DNA of 37,992 bases from Bacteroidales bacterium (GTDB lineage Bacteria > Bacteroidota > Bacteroidia > Bacteroidales > WCHB1-69): positions 1 to 37,992 of the forward strand of contig JAITTF010000329.1 in NCBI GenBank assembly GCA_031287215.1. Direction: 5' to 3'. A program made the position numbers and the translations under genes. Positions 16,737 to 27,632 of the stretch are shown piece after piece (positions within the stretch are counted from its first letter, which is position 1; every line of letters begins with the position of its first letter). The notes beneath the pieces were generated by a model that ran no database searches, had not been told where the DNA came from, and saw only the letters and a list, made by a program, of their open reading frames with translations.

Positions 16737-19334
16737 ATGAATTTAGGCAGTTTTACCATAAAATGCCAAGAAGTGATAGCTCAAGCACAACTCTTGGCAA
16801 TGAATAATAAAAATCAACAATTAGATACCCTGCACATCATGGAATCGATCATGGAAAATGATCAGAATGTTGTGCCGTTTTTAATCAAAAAACAGGGAGC
16901 AGACCCTAAAATGATCCGCCAAATCGTAGAAAAACAGCTGAAAACCTTTTCAAAAGTGGAAGGCGGTCAAGTATATCCCACCAATGGCACCCAAACTGCC
17001 ATTCAGAAAGCAATGCTATTTTGTCAGGAATTGGAAGATGAATTTGTCTCTTTAGAGCATCTTTTTTATGGAATTTTTATGGCTAATGATGGCACTTCTA
17101 AGATCCTGAAAGATGCAGGTCTTACGGAAGAGGGCGTTAAAAAGGCTATTCAAGATTTAAGAAAAGGTAGTAAAGCCAATAGTGCTTCGAGTGAAGATAC
17201 CTATAACGCTTTAAATAAATATGCCACCAATCTGAATGATGCCGCCAGAAAAGGCAAATTAGACCCCGTAATAGGTAGAGATGAGGAAATAAGAAGGGTT
17301 TTGCAAATCCTATCCCGCAGAACGAAGAATAATCCTATCCTCATTGGTGAAGCCGGTGTGGGTAAAACGGCTATTGCAGAAGGATTAGCAGAAAGAATGG
17401 TCAATGGCGATATCCCTGAAAATCTGAAAACAAAACAGATTTACTCTTTAGATATGGGAGCACTGATCGCCGGTGCAAAATATAAAGGAGAATTTGAAGA
17501 GAGACTTAAAAGCGTTATCAATGAGGTGATTGAATCCAATGGCGAAATTATCCTCTTTATAGATGAAATACATACTTTAGTAGGTGCCGGCTCTTCAGGC
17601 GAAGGGGCTATGGATGCCGCCAATATTCTTAAACCTGCATTAGCACGTGGTGAACTCCGTTCTATTGGGGCTACTACTACAGATGAGTATCGAAAATTTT
17701 TTGAAAAAGATAAAGCCCTTGAACGTAGATTTCAACCGGTAAAAATTGAAGAACCTGACAAAATAGACGCTATTTCTATTCTTAGAGGTCTAAAAGAACG
17801 CTACGAAAATCACCACCAAGTACAAATCAGAGATGAAGCTATCATTGCAGCGGTAGAACTATCACAACGTTATATTACCGACCGATTTTTGCCGGATAAA
17901 GCGATTGACTTGATTGATGAAGCTGCCTCTAAATTAAAGTTGGAAATCAATTCCGTGCCGGAAGAGTTAGACGAAATTGAACACAAAATCAGACAGTTAG
18001 AGATTGAAAGAGAAGCCCTCAAAAGAGAAGGTAGCGATGGCAAGGTCTCGATAATCAATGAACAATTGGCAAACCTCTACGAAGAAAGAAATAAACTCTC
18101 TTCTAAGTGGAAATCCGAAAAAGAGGTCGCCGATAAAATTCAGAATAATAAACAGTTGATCGAGAGTTATAAGTTGGAAGCTACTAATGAAGAACGACTT
18201 GGAAACTACGGAAGAGTTGCCGAATTACGCTATGGATTGATCAAAAATGCAGAAAATGAAATCGAACACTTACAAACAGAACTTCTTGAAGCTCAAGGAG
18301 AACATGCCCTTATTGACGAAGAGGTTACTGCCGATGATATTGCAGAAGTTGTAGCTCGTTGGACAGGCATTCCGGTTACTAAAATGATGAAAAGTGAAAA
18401 AATGAAACTCCTTGCTTTGGAAGAAGAACTCCATAAGAGGGTAGTAGGCCAAGATGAGGCTATCTCTGCTATCGCTAATGCCATTAGAAGAAGTAGAGCC
18501 GGTATTCAAGAGAGTAAAAAACCTATTGGTTCTTTTATCTTTATGGGTACTACAGGTGTTGGTAAAACCGAATTAGCAAAAACATTAGCCGAATACCTAT
18601 TTGACACGGAAGATGCTATCATTCGTTTCGATATGAGCGAGTTCCAGGAAGCACACTCTATTTCTCGACTGATAGGTTCGCCTCCGGGTTATATTGGTTT
18701 TGATGAAGGGGGACAATTGACCGAAAAAGTGAGAAGAAAACCCTATTCGGTGATCCTTTTTGATGAAATTGAAAAAGCACATCCCGATATTTTCAATATT
18801 CTGCTGCAAGTTTTAGATGATGGCAGACTGACCGACAATAAAGGACGTACTGCCGATTTTAAAAATGCAATTATTATCATGACTTCCAATTTAGGATCGG
18901 AAATTATCCAAGAAAATTATAGCAATAGAAATGACTATTCGGACGATGAAATATTTGCAAAAACAAAAAGCGAAATTTCCGACTTACTCAAAAGAACGCT
19001 CAAACCTGAATTTTTAAATCGTATTGATGAGATTGTGATGTTTCAACCTCTGTCTAAAAAAGAGATTAAAACAATTATTAAACTTCAAATCAATCAGTTG
19101 AATGATATGCTCGAACAGCAAAATATCAAAGTAGAGTTTTCTAAATATGCCTTAGATCTATTGGCAGATTTAGGTTATGACCCGCTCTATGGTGCACGAC
19201 CCCTTAAAAGAGTGATTCAAAAAGAGGTCCTCAACGAATTATCGAAACGGATTCTCGAAGATGATTTTGATAAAAGTAGGGTGATCACTATCGATTCATT
19301 AGAAGAAGGTAAGTTTACTTTCTATAATAAATAA
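16737..19334 (+). CDS. clpB: ATP-dependent chaperone ClpB
   Basis: Two AAA+ modules ([30 protein letters not shown]), middle domain, N-terminal Clp repeats, [13 protein letters not shown]; start trimmed to ATG 16737 behind AGGAG. Confidence 0.96.
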   Translation: MNLGSFTIKCQEVIAQAQLLAMNNKNQQLDTLHIMESIMENDQNVVPFLIKKQGADPKMIRQIVEKQLKTFSKVEGGQVYPTNGTQTAIQKAMLFCQELEDEFVSLEHLFYGIFMANDGTSKILKDAGLTEEGVKKAIQDLRKGSKANSASSEDTYNALNKYATNLNDAARKGKLDPVIGRDEEIRRVLQILSRRTKNNPILIGEAGVGKTAIAEGLAERMVNGDIPENLKTKQIYSLDMGALIAGAKYKGEFEERLKSVINEVIESNGEIILFIDEIHTLVGAGSSGEGAMDAANILKPALARGELRSIGATTTDEYRKFFEKDKALERRFQPVKIEEPDKIDAISILRGLKERYENHHQVQIRDEAIIAAVELSQRYITDRFLPDKAIDLIDEAASKLKLEINSVPEELDEIEHKIRQLEIEREALKREGSDGKVSIINEQLANLYEERNKLSSKWKSEKEVADKIQNNKQLIESYKLEATNEERLGNYGRVAELRYGLIKNAENEIEHLQTELLEAQGEHALIDEEVTADDIAEVVARWTGIPVTKMMKSEKMKLLALEEELHKRVVGQDEAISAIANAIRRSRAGIQESKKPIGSFIFMGTTGVGKTELAKTLAEYLFDTEDAIIRFDMSEFQEAHSISRLIGSPPGYIGFDEGGQLTEKVRRKPYSVILFDEIEKAHPDIFNILLQVLDDGRLTDNKGRTADFKNAIIIMTSNLGSEIIQENYSNRNDYSDDEIFAKTKSEISDLLKRTLKPEFLNRIDEIVMFQPLSKKEIKTIIKLQINQLNDMLEQQNIKVEFSKYALDLLADLGYDPLYGARPLKRVIQKEVLNELSKRILEDDFDKSRVITIDSLEEGKFTFYNK

Positions 19335-19393
19335 AATCTGTAAACATTCAGTATAGATAGTTTATGTATAATCATATCTATGTAATATATCAT

Positions 19394-19423
19394 AGCCCCC
19401 TTTTCAATTTGAAGGGGACTATT
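19394..19423 (+). terminator. Probable terminator hairpin after clpB
   Basis: AGCCCCCTT-TTCAATTTG-AAGGGGACT (one mismatch) followed by ATTTGTTT. Confidence 0.65.
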
Positions 19424-19467
19424 TGTTTAATTAACTTTAATTGTGTCTCCAATTAAATATTTATTAC

Positions 19468-19475
19468 TACCTTTG
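19468..19475 (+). promoter_or_regulatory. Candidate -7 element (TACCTTTG) for flippase/glycosyltransferase genes
   Basis: ACTACCTTTGCAAAATG, upstream of 19545. Confidence 0.5.
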
Positions 19476-19544
19476 CAAAATGAAAAAGTTTTTTTAAACT
19501 TAATTTCAATATTATTATAAGACCTACCACGAAGAATTAAAACA

Positions 19545-20843
19545 ATGGTTGACAAAATATTAGGGACTTTTTTTTCGCGGATTTTTGTTTCAATTGTGAT
19601 GTTTTGTATCGTGGTTATCAATACAAATACTTTTGGAGCAGAAGGAACTGGAACCATTGCTTTGGTGGTTTTAGCCATGACCATCTTGCAACTTTTTTCC
19701 AATTTCGTAGGAGGAGGAGCTATCGTCTATTTTGTTCCTCGTTATAGTTTTTCTCAAATTGTTTTGCTTACATACGTTTGGAGTCTGTTAAGCAATACAC
19801 TTGGTTTTTTATTACTCTATTTTCTACATTTAATTCCTCAAGGATTTGAGACTATTCTTGTTGCTCTATCTTTCACAAATTCAATTTATTATATCAACAA
19901 TTCGTTAATTCAAGGAAAAGAAAAAATAAAATTATATAATAAAATTCAGATTTTACAGGCAGTAGTATTAATAGTATTGTTTAGTGTTTTTATTTTTATT
20001 GGTAATTTTTTTAATTTTAATCTTGATGTGCTATACTATTTGTTAGCATTATTAATCTCCTATGTAATCCCCGTAATAATCTCTTTGAGTTTTGTGATCA
20101 AAAATATGGATATTTTAAAAAAAGAAGGACTTCAAACATTGATAAAAGAAGCTTTTCAGTTTGGTTTTTGGATTCAAATTGCAAATCTTGCACAACAGCT
20201 TAATTATCGGATTAGTTACTATTTTATTGAATACTATACCGGCAGAAAACCGTTAGGTATATTTGAATTAGGAACTAAATTATCAGAAGTAGTCTGGATC
20301 TTTCCTAAAAGTGTTGCATTAGTGCAATATGCAAGATTGTCAAACTGTGAAGATACTCAATATGCCGCCAGAATAACTACCTCAATATTAAAAATCGTAT
20401 TCTGTTTCACGTTATTAGCTGTACTGATTCTTCTATTAATTCCTTCTCACGCTATTGGTTGGGTTTTTGGAGCTGATTTTATTGAATCCAAAAATATCAT
20501 CTATTCACTTGCACCGGGAATAGTTTTTCTCTCATGCTTAACGATCTTTTCTCACCATTTTTCAGGGTTTGGCAAATATTGGATTAATGCTATCTCTTCA
20601 GTGATAGGATTAATTGTCACTTTAGTTTTAAGTCTCATTCTCCTCCCTCCAACTGTTGCCCAAGGTTATATGAAGACCCTGCAAATGGCAGGTATTATAA
20701 CCAGTGTATCCTATTTCTCAAGTCTGATTTTTAGTTTTATTTTGTTCTTGAAACAACCTGATACTTCTTTTAAAATGCTGTTTATTTACAAAACCGATTT
20801 TCTGTTTTTTAAAAATGAAATTAAAAAACATCTAAATAAATAA
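19545..20843 (+). CDS. Polysaccharide biosynthesis / Wzx-like flippase
   Basis: Multipass membrane protein, N-terminus MVDKILGTFFSRIFVSIVMFCIVVINTNTFGAEGTGTIALVVLAMTILQLFSNFVGGGAIVYFVPR; followed by a glycosyltransferase. Confidence 0.82.
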   Translation: MVDKILGTFFSRIFVSIVMFCIVVINTNTFGAEGTGTIALVVLAMTILQLFSNFVGGGAIVYFVPRYSFSQIVLLTYVWSLLSNTLGFLLLYFLHLIPQGFETILVALSFTNSIYYINNSLIQGKEKIKLYNKIQILQAVVLIVLFSVFIFIGNFFNFNLDVLYYLLALLISYVIPVIISLSFVIKNMDILKKEGLQTLIKEAFQFGFWIQIANLAQQLNYRISYYFIEYYTGRKPLGIFELGTKLSEVVWIFPKSVALVQYARLSNCEDTQYAARITTSILKIVFCFTLLAVLILLLIPSHAIGWVFGADFIESKNIIYSLAPGIVFLSCLTIFSHHFSGFGKYWINAISSVIGLIVTLVLSLILLPPTVAQGYMKTLQMAGIITSVSYFSSLIFSFILFLKQPDTSFKMLFIYKTDFLFFKNEIKKHLNK

Positions 20844-20865
20844 AACAATTCTTCATAAAACATGT

Positions 20866-22008
20866 ATGTACATTCTACACCTCCCTTCTTGGTTCCCTGA
20901 TGCTGAAAATCCTTATAAAGGCAATTTTATTGAAAAACATATTGACGCTATCTCCGATTTCTATCCCTGTATCACACTTCAAGTGGTTGGCATAGAAAAA
21001 GTAACCCGAAAATGCGCAACAGAAGAAAAAGATAATAATATCATTATTAGATATTTTTATAAAAAAAGCCACAATCTTTTCCGTAAAGCCTATAATAAAT
21101 TTTATAAGGAATATCTCTATCATAAAGGTGCTGAAAAAATAGTGGCACAATATGGAAAACCCGAATTGATCCATCTTCATGTTGCATTTCCAGTCGGAAA
21201 AACAGCTTGTAGATGGAGTGAAAAATGGGGTATCCCACTTGTCCTGACCGAACATTGGAGCATTTATCAAGAAAAAAATCGCGATAAATTAGCTCCAGCT
21301 TTAGATAAAAAATTGAGAAAAATATGGAGAAACGTTCAGGCTTTTACAACCGTCTCTCAGGATTTAAAACAACAAATAGAACGACTATATGAAACAAAAT
21401 ATGGTTTTGTTATCCATAATGTAGTGAATACTAATCTCTTTTGTCCTTTTACGCCTAATCATGACAAAAAAACGATCATCCATATCTCTACATTACAAGA
21501 TGAAGTTAAAAATTTCACCGGTATTTTACAAGCTATCGACATGCTACACCAAAAAAGGAATGATTTTGTTTTGAAAGTGATTTATGAACAACCCAATGCA
21601 GCAGCAGAGCAGTATGTAAAAGATCATCATCTATCAGCAATCGTGCAATTTCTGGGTAGTAAACCGGAAGTAGAGGTGGCACAAGAACTACAAAACAGCG
21701 ATTTTTTAGTGCTATTTTCAAATTACGAAAACTTGCCTTGTGTAATTTGTGAAGCTTTTTCTTGCGGAAAACCGGTAGTAGTAACCCCTGTAGGCGGTAT
21801 CCCTGAGATTGTAAATACCGATCGAGGACTATTTGCACAAGTTAAAGATATTGAGGATTTAGCACTCCAACTCAATACCATGTTAGATCATTACAATGAT
21901 TACAATAGTTTCAATATCAGGACTTTCTCCGAAAAACATTTTTCAAGGAAAAAAATCGGAAAAGAGTTTTCTGAGTTTTATAAATTTTTAGTATCTTTGC
22001 ACCCCTGA
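20866..22008 (+). CDS. Glycosyltransferase family 4-like (GT-B)
   Basis: YILHLPSWFPDAENPYKGNFIEKHIDAI; LVLTEHWSIYQ; SDFLVLFSNYENLPCVICEAFSCGKPVVVTPVGGIPEIV. Confidence 0.92.
   Translation: MYILHLPSWFPDAENPYKGNFIEKHIDAISDFYPCITLQVVGIEKVTRKCATEEKDNNIIIRYFYKKSHNLFRKAYNKFYKEYLYHKGAEKIVAQYGKPELIHLHVAFPVGKTACRWSEKWGIPLVLTEHWSIYQEKNRDKLAPALDKKLRKIWRNVQAFTTVSQDLKQQIERLYETKYGFVIHNVVNTNLFCPFTPNHDKKTIIHISTLQDEVKNFTGILQAIDMLHQKRNDFVLKVIYEQPNAAAEQYVKDHHLSAIVQFLGSKPEVEVAQELQNSDFLVLFSNYENLPCVICEAFSCGKPVVVTPVGGIPEIVNTDRGLFAQVKDIEDLALQLNTMLDHYNDYNSFNIRTFSEKHFSRKKIGKEFSEFYKFLVSLHP
21992..21999 (+). promoter_or_regulatory. Candidate -7 element (TATCTTTG) for tRNA-Leu, inside the glycosyltransferase 3' end
   Basis: TATCTTTGCACCCC, 16 nt before the mature tRNA 5' end. 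Confidence 0.65.
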
Positions 22009-22014
22009 ATTTAC

Positions 22015-22096
22015 ACCCGGATGGCGGAATGGTAGACGCGCTAGTTTCAGGGACTGGTGTCCGTAGGACGTGCAAGTTCGAGTCTTGTTCCGGGTA
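22015..22096 (+). tRNA. tRNA-Leu (anticodon CAG)
   Basis: Acceptor ACCCGGA/TCCGGGT fully paired, discriminator A; anticodon arm CTAGT-TTCAGGG-ACTGG; class II variable arm; T arm GCAAG-TTCGAGT-CTTGT; CCA not encoded. Confidence 0.95.
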
Positions 22097-22108
22097 CTTT
22101 ACTAAACC

Positions 22109-22684
22109 ATGAAAAAGTTATTATCCTTCCTAATTATTGTCTTTTGTTTCTCCGTTATAGGTGAATCTCAAAATATTGACACTACAGAACTTTTTTCTCC
22201 TCAATGGATTTCTTATAAAATGAAAGTAAAAGGAAATATCAATAAAGAAAATTATGTTTTCCAACTCTTTTATGTCAATCGAATAGACAGTATTATCTAC
22301 ATCAATTTCCATATTTCAGGCATCGAGATCGGACGATTAACAGCTACACCGGAAGAGGTGATTTTTGTAAATAAAGTGAAGTATGAATATTATCAAGGGG
22401 AATACGATCATCTGATTTCGCGATTAAATTATCCTCTTAATTTTTATACTTTACAAAATTTGATGAATGGCACTCCTAATGAAGAGCTCCTCAACAATCC
22501 ACTCATCACTATTCTTTACGAATATGAAACTGAAAAGGGTACGGTATCATTTTTCAAAAAAATAAATATCGAAATACCTCTTATTCAAATGAATTTTATG
22601 GGAGAGGTTTCTCATCTTAAATTTAATGTACCAGGTCCGACCACTATCAAAATACCGGAAAAATTTACCCCGATAAAGTTCTAA
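22109..22684 (+). CDS. Secreted DUF4292-like protein (LolB-like fold guess)
   Basis: Signal peptide MKKLLSFLIIVFCFSVIGES; beta-rich composition; family recognition tentative; directly followed by queG. Confidence 0.5.
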   Translation: MKKLLSFLIIVFCFSVIGESQNIDTTELFSPQWISYKMKVKGNINKENYVFQLFYVNRIDSIIYINFHISGIEIGRLTATPEEVIFVNKVKYEYYQGEYDHLISRLNYPLNFYTLQNLMNGTPNEELLNNPLITILYEYETEKGTVSFFKKINIEIPLIQMNFMGEVSHLKFNVPGPTTIKIPEKFTPIKF

Positions 22685-23590
22685 ATGACTATCGAACAAG
22701 AAATTAAAGAACGAGCACGCTCTCTTGGCTTTTTTCAATGTGGAATTGCAAAAGCAGAACCATTGGTTGACGAAGAACAGAAAAACAGAGAGATGATTGC
22801 CAAAGGCTATCACGCCTATAAAAGCTACTTGGAAAATAATATTGAAAAACGATTCAATCCGACATTAGTAGTACCGGAAGCAAAAAGTGTCATAGTCTGT
22901 CTTTATAATTATCTAACAAACGTGCATTTAAATAGTGATTATAAAATGGCTAAATATAGCTTCATTACGGATTACCATACTTTAATAAGAGACAAATTGA
23001 CCCTGTTAGCTCATTTTATCCATCAGCAATCTCCTGATACTGCATACAAAATCTCTGTGGACAGTTCTATAGTTACTGAAAAAAATTGGGCAGTGCGCGC
23101 CGGTTTAGGGTTTATTGGCAAAAATTCTCTACTCCAAACTCCTCAAGGCTCCTATTTTCTAATTGGAACCATCACTACGCCCCTCCTATTAACTCCTGAC
23201 ACACCGATAAAAGCAGATTGTGGAGCCTGTAAACGCTGTATGGATGCATGCCCAACACATGCGATCAAAGCTCCCTATCAAATAGATGCCCGCAAATGTA
23301 TCTCTCATCTTAATACAGAAGCAAAAAATTTGGAAAGCTCTGAAGTAGAATATGATTCTAAATGGCTGATTGGTTGCGATATCTGTCAAGAAGTATGCCC
23401 TCACAACGTCAATGCTCCCTTAAGTGAAGATGCTACAAAACACTTAGCTCCTTTTATTCACTTTAAAAATGAAGATTTTAACACACTTTCAGAAGAAGAT
23501 TTTAAACGCTATTTTATCGGAACTTGTTTAGAAAGAAGAAAATACCATCATTTTATGACGAGCATTAAAAATGCAAAAAAACAACTTTAA
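22685..23590 (+). CDS. queG: Epoxyqueuosine reductase QueG
   Basis: KNWAVRAGLGFIGKNSLLQTPQGSYFLIGTITT; DCGACKRCMDACPTHAI; GCDICQEVCPHN. Confidence 0.94.
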   Translation: MTIEQEIKERARSLGFFQCGIAKAEPLVDEEQKNREMIAKGYHAYKSYLENNIEKRFNPTLVVPEAKSVIVCLYNYLTNVHLNSDYKMAKYSFITDYHTLIRDKLTLLAHFIHQQSPDTAYKISVDSSIVTEKNWAVRAGLGFIGKNSLLQTPQGSYFLIGTITTPLLLTPDTPIKADCGACKRCMDACPTHAIKAPYQIDARKCISHLNTEAKNLESSEVEYDSKWLIGCDICQEVCPHNVNAPLSEDATKHLAPFIHFKNEDFNTLSEEDFKRYFIGTCLERRKYHHFMTSIKNAKKQL

Positions 23591-23607
23591 AAAGAGGTCT
23601 TTTTAAA
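23586..23607 (+). terminator. Candidate hairpin overlapping the queG stop codon
   Basis: TTTAAAAAGA-GG-TCTTTTTAAA perfect inverted repeat including the TAA stop; U-run in the right arm. Confidence 0.4.
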
Positions 23608-23652
23608 ATAAAATATTTTTAATACAAGATACAAATAAATAAAATATTTTTG

Positions 23653-23660
23653 TATCTTTG
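23653..23660 (+). promoter_or_regulatory. Candidate -7 element (TATCTTTG) for rpoBC
   Basis: TTTGTATCTTTGCACGC, about 140 nt upstream of the rpoB start. Confidence 0.6.
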
Positions 23661-23801
23661 CACGCTTAAATTGTAATATGTTGAATTAAAAAAGTCCCAC
23701 AGTATAAATAAATAATTAAATAATTTTTTAATAGGTATTAATATATCTCGTTAAAAAGTTATTAAAATATTTTAATATAAACATTTTAAAATAATATAGC
23801 C

Positions 23802-26800
23802 TTGGCAACAAAAAACAATCAAAGATTTAGTTTCGCATCGGTGCAAACAGTTGATTATCCAGACTTTTTGGAAATCCAGTTAAAGTCATTCAACGATTTT
23901 TTTCAGATAGAGACCGACGCTGAGAACAGACATAACGAGGGTTTGTTTAGAGTATTTCAGGAAAACTTTCCTATTGCGGATGCAAGGAACAGTTTTGTGC
24001 TCGAATTTTTGGATTATTACATCGATGGTCCCAGATATTCGATAGAAGAATGCCTTGAAAGAGGATTAACTTATAGCGTTCCTCTGAAAGCAAAAATGAA
24101 ATTATCTTGTAACGATTCAGACCATGAAGATTTTGAAACCGTAATCCAAGATGTATATCTTGGAATGATCCCCTACATGACCCCACAGGGTACTTTTGTG
24201 GTTAATGGTGCTGAAAGGGTTGTCGTTTCTCAGTTACACCGCTCGCCGGGTGTCTTCTTCGGTTCGTCTTTCCACTCTAATGGTTCTCAACTCTATTCCG
24301 CGAGAATTATCCCTTTTAAAGGCTCTTGGATGGAATTTACTACCGATATTAATGGCGTTATGTATGCCTATATTGATAGAAAAAAGAAATTACCGGTTAC
24401 TACGCTCCTTAGAGCTATCGGTTATGAAACCGATAAAGATATTCTCGATATCTTTGACATCGCTCAAGAGGTAAAAGCTTCAAAAGCTAATCTGAAAAAA
24501 TTTATTGGTGAACGACTCGCTGCTCGCGTAGTGAAATCCTGGAATGAAGATTTTGTAGATGAAGAAACAGGTGAAGTAGTGAATATCGAACGTACTGAAG
24601 TACTCATCGAAAGAGAAACCGTTCTGGAAGATAAACATATTAATCTGATTACAGATAAAGATGCCAACATTAAGACTGTCCTATTCCATAAATCTGAAAA
24701 TAAACAGATCGACTACTCTATTATCTTCAATACCCTTCAAAAAGACCCTACCAACTCGGAAAAACAAGCTATTGAATACATCTATCTGCAACTCAGAAAT
24801 ACTGCCGCTCCTGATGAAGAAACTGCGAGAACCGCGCTGGAAAAACTCTTCTTCTCGGAAAAACGTTACGACTTAGGTGAAGTAGGTCGTTACCGTATCA
24901 ATAAAAAATTAAACTTAAATATCCCTATGGAAGTATGCATACTTACTAAAGAGGATATTATCTATATTATACGTCACCTTATTGAATTAATAAATTCAAA
25001 AACTGAGGTTGATGATATTGACCACTTAAGCAATAGACGCGTAAGAACTGTAGGTGAACAACTGTTCAATCAGTTTGGCGTTGGTTTGGCTCGTATGGCT
25101 CGTACTATTCGCGAAAAAATGAATGTTCGCGACAATGAAGTATTTGCCCCTATCGACTTAATTAACGCAAAAACACTTTCTGCCGTTATCAACTCCTTCT
25201 TCGGGACAAATCAGTTGTCTCAATTTATGGATCAAACCAATCCATTGTCTGAAATTACGCATAAAAGAAGAATTTCTGCTTTAGGACCCGGCGGTCTGTC
25301 TCGCGAAAGAGCCGGATTTGAAGTACGTGACGTTCACTATACTCACTATGGGCGTCTCTGTACTATTGAAACTCCTGAAGGCCCCAATATCGGTTTGATC
25401 TCTTCACTCTGCGTATTTGCAAAAATTAACAATCTCGGTTTTATCGAAACTCCTTACCGAAAAGTAGAGAATGGTCGCGTTAAATTTGACAAACCACCGG
25501 TATATCTGAGTGCAGAAGAAGAAGAAAACAAATCTATTGCTCAGGCAACTGCCGAAATGGATAGCTTTGGTATTCTTAGTGAAAAAGTAAAAGCAAGAAA
25601 CCTGGCTGATTATCCTATTCTGGAAAGAGATAAAATTGACTTGATAGATATAGCTCCTAATCAGATCGCTTCTATCGCAGCCTCTTTAATCCCATTCCTT
25701 GAACACGATGATGCTAACAGAGCCTTGATGGGTTCTAACATGATGCGTCAAGCTGTTCCTCTTTTACATCCGGAAGCACCTATCGTGGGTACCGGTCTGG
25801 AAAAACGAGTTGCCCTTGACTCTCGTGCACTCCTTAGAGCTGAACACGAAGGTACCGTTAAATATGTGGACGCAGAAAAAATTATCATTGAATATGATTA
25901 TAGTGAAGTAGAAAAATTAGTTAGTTTTGAATCTAATATTAAAACGTATATCTTACCTAAATTTAGAAGAACTAATCAAAGCTCTTGCGTCAACATGAAA
26001 CCGATCGTCTCTAAAGGACAAGCGGTAAAAGAAGGTGATGTGCTTACAGAAGGTTATGCTACCGCAAACGGAGAATTGGCGTTGGGAAGAAATATGATGG
26101 TTGCCTTCATGCCTTGGAAAGGATATAATTTTGAGGATGCTATCGTCATCTCTGAAAGAGTTGTCAAAGAAGACATCTTTACCTCTATTCATATAGAAGA
26201 ATTTACGCTGGAAGTGAGAGATACTAAACGCGGACAAGAAGAGCTGACTAATGATATTCCAAATGTTTCTACTGAAGCTACTAAAGACTTAGGTGAAGAT
26301 GGTTTGATTAGAGTGGGTGCTGAAGTAAATGAAGGAGATATCCTAATCGGAAAAATTACTCCAAAAGGAGAATCTTACCCTACACCGGAAGAAAAATTAT
26401 TACGTGCTATCTTCGGAGATAAAGCCGGCGATGTGAAAGATGCTTCCCTTAAAGCACCTCCATCCATGAAAGGGGTCGTAGTAGATACCAAATTACTCTC
26501 CCGCTTGATTAAAGATAGAAAAACTAAATCTAAAGATAAAGATATCGTTAAACAAATCGAGGAGAAATATGCTAAGAATCTCATTGAACTGAAAGAATCT
26601 TTGGTGAAAAAACTTTACCAGATTTTAGAAGGTAAAATGGCTTTGAATATTCATGATAATGCTAAAAATATTATCATCCAAAAAGGAACTAAATTTTCAC
26701 AAAAAGAATTAAATAAAGTTGATTTTTCAGTTGTTACCGTCTCTAAATGGACTAACGATGCAAAAGTGAATGAATTAGTGGCAAAAGTAATTAGAAATTA

Positions 26801-27608
26801 CCTCATCAAAGCAAGAGACCTGAATGCCGGTTTAATTCGCGAAAAATTTGATGCTACTATTGGTAGTGAACTTCCAAATGGTATCGTTCAGATGGCTAAA
26901 GTCTATATCGCTAACAAACGTAAACTTAAAGTTGGTGATAAAATGGCTGGTCGTCACGGAAATAAAGGTATCGTTGCAAAGATTGTTAAAGCAGAAGATA
27001 TGCCATTCCTCGAAGATGGTTCTCCTGTTGACATCGTCCTAAACCCTCTTGGTGTACCTTCCCGTATGAACTTAGGACAGATTTACGAAACTGTTTTAGG
27101 TTGGGCAGGAAAAAAATTGGGCAAAACATTCGCTACCCCAATTTTTGATGGTGCTACATTGGAAGAAATTAATGACCTGATGCAACAAGCCGGTCTTCCC
27201 GCTAATGGTAGAGTACAACTCTATAACGGAGAAACAGGTGAAGCCTTCCACCAGAAAATTACTGCCGGTTATATCTATATGATTAAACTGCATCACATGG
27301 TTGACGATAAAATGCACGCCCGTTCCATTGGACCTTACTCTTTGATTACGCAACAACCTCTCGGTGGTAAAGCACAATTTGGTGGTCAACGTTTTGGTGA
27401 AATGGAAGTCTGGGCATTAGAAGCTTTTGGTGCCGCTAATGTACTCCAAGAAATACTTACCGTTAAATCGGACGACGTTATTGGAAGAGCTAAAGCTTAT
27501 GAAGCTATCGTTAAAGGTGATAATATGCCTACTCCGGGATTACCCGAATCTTTCAATGTGTTAGTAAATGAACTGAGAGGACTCGCTTTAGATGTTCATT
27601 TTGATTAA
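23802..27608 (+). CDS. rpoB: DNA-directed RNA polymerase subunit beta
   Basis: 1268 aa; [92 protein letters not shown] start. Confidence 0.99.
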   Translation: MATKNNQRFSFASVQTVDYPDFLEIQLKSFNDFFQIETDAENRHNEGLFRVFQENFPIADARNSFVLEFLDYYIDGPRYSIEECLERGLTYSVPLKAKMKLSCNDSDHEDFETVIQDVYLGMIPYMTPQGTFVVNGAERVVVSQLHRSPGVFFGSSFHSNGSQLYSARIIPFKGSWMEFTTDINGVMYAYIDRKKKLPVTTLLRAIGYETDKDILDIFDIAQEVKASKANLKKFIGERLAARVVKSWNEDFVDEETGEVVNIERTEVLIERETVLEDKHINLITDKDANIKTVLFHKSENKQIDYSIIFNTLQKDPTNSEKQAIEYIYLQLRNTAAPDEETARTALEKLFFSEKRYDLGEVGRYRINKKLNLNIPMEVCILTKEDIIYIIRHLIELINSKTEVDDIDHLSNRRVRTVGEQLFNQFGVGLARMARTIREKMNVRDNEVFAPIDLINAKTLSAVINSFFGTNQLSQFMDQTNPLSEITHKRRISALGPGGLSRERAGFEVRDVHYTHYGRLCTIETPEGPNIGLISSLCVFAKINNLGFIETPYRKVENGRVKFDKPPVYLSAEEEENKSIAQATAEMDSFGILSEKVKARNLADYPILERDKIDLIDIAPNQIASIAASLIPFLEHDDANRALMGSNMMRQAVPLLHPEAPIVGTGLEKRVALDSRALLRAEHEGTVKYVDAEKIIIEYDYSEVEKLVSFESNIKTYILPKFRRTNQSSCVNMKPIVSKGQAVKEGDVLTEGYATANGELALGRNMMVAFMPWKGYNFEDAIVISERVVKEDIFTSIHIEEFTLEVRDTKRGQEELTNDIPNVSTEATKDLGEDGLIRVGAEVNEGDILIGKITPKGESYPTPEEKLLRAIFGDKAGDVKDASLKAPPSMKGVVVDTKLLSRLIKDRKTKSKDKDIVKQIEEKYAKNLIELKESLVKKLYQILEGKMALNIHDNAKNIIIQKGTKFSQKELNKVDFSVVTVSKWTNDAKVNELVAKVIRNYLIKARDLNAGLIREKFDATIGSELPNGIVQMAKVYIANKRKLKVGDKMAGRHGNKGIVAKIVKAEDMPFLEDGSPVDIVLNPLGVPSRMNLGQIYETVLGWAGKKLGKTFATPIFDGATLEEINDLMQQAGLPANGRVQLYNGETGEAFHQKITAGYIYMIKLHHMVDDKMHARSIGPYSLITQQPLGGKAQFGGQRFGEMEVWALEAFGAANVLQEILTVKSDDVIGRAKAYEAIVKGDNMPTPGLPESFNVLVNELRGLALDVHFD

Positions 27609-27632
27609 TCTTAAAAAAAAATTGATTTTATT

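Noticed and set aside
20875-21270. 131-aa minus-strand ORF
   Set aside because: Antisense to the glycosyltransferase; no independent evidence of coding.
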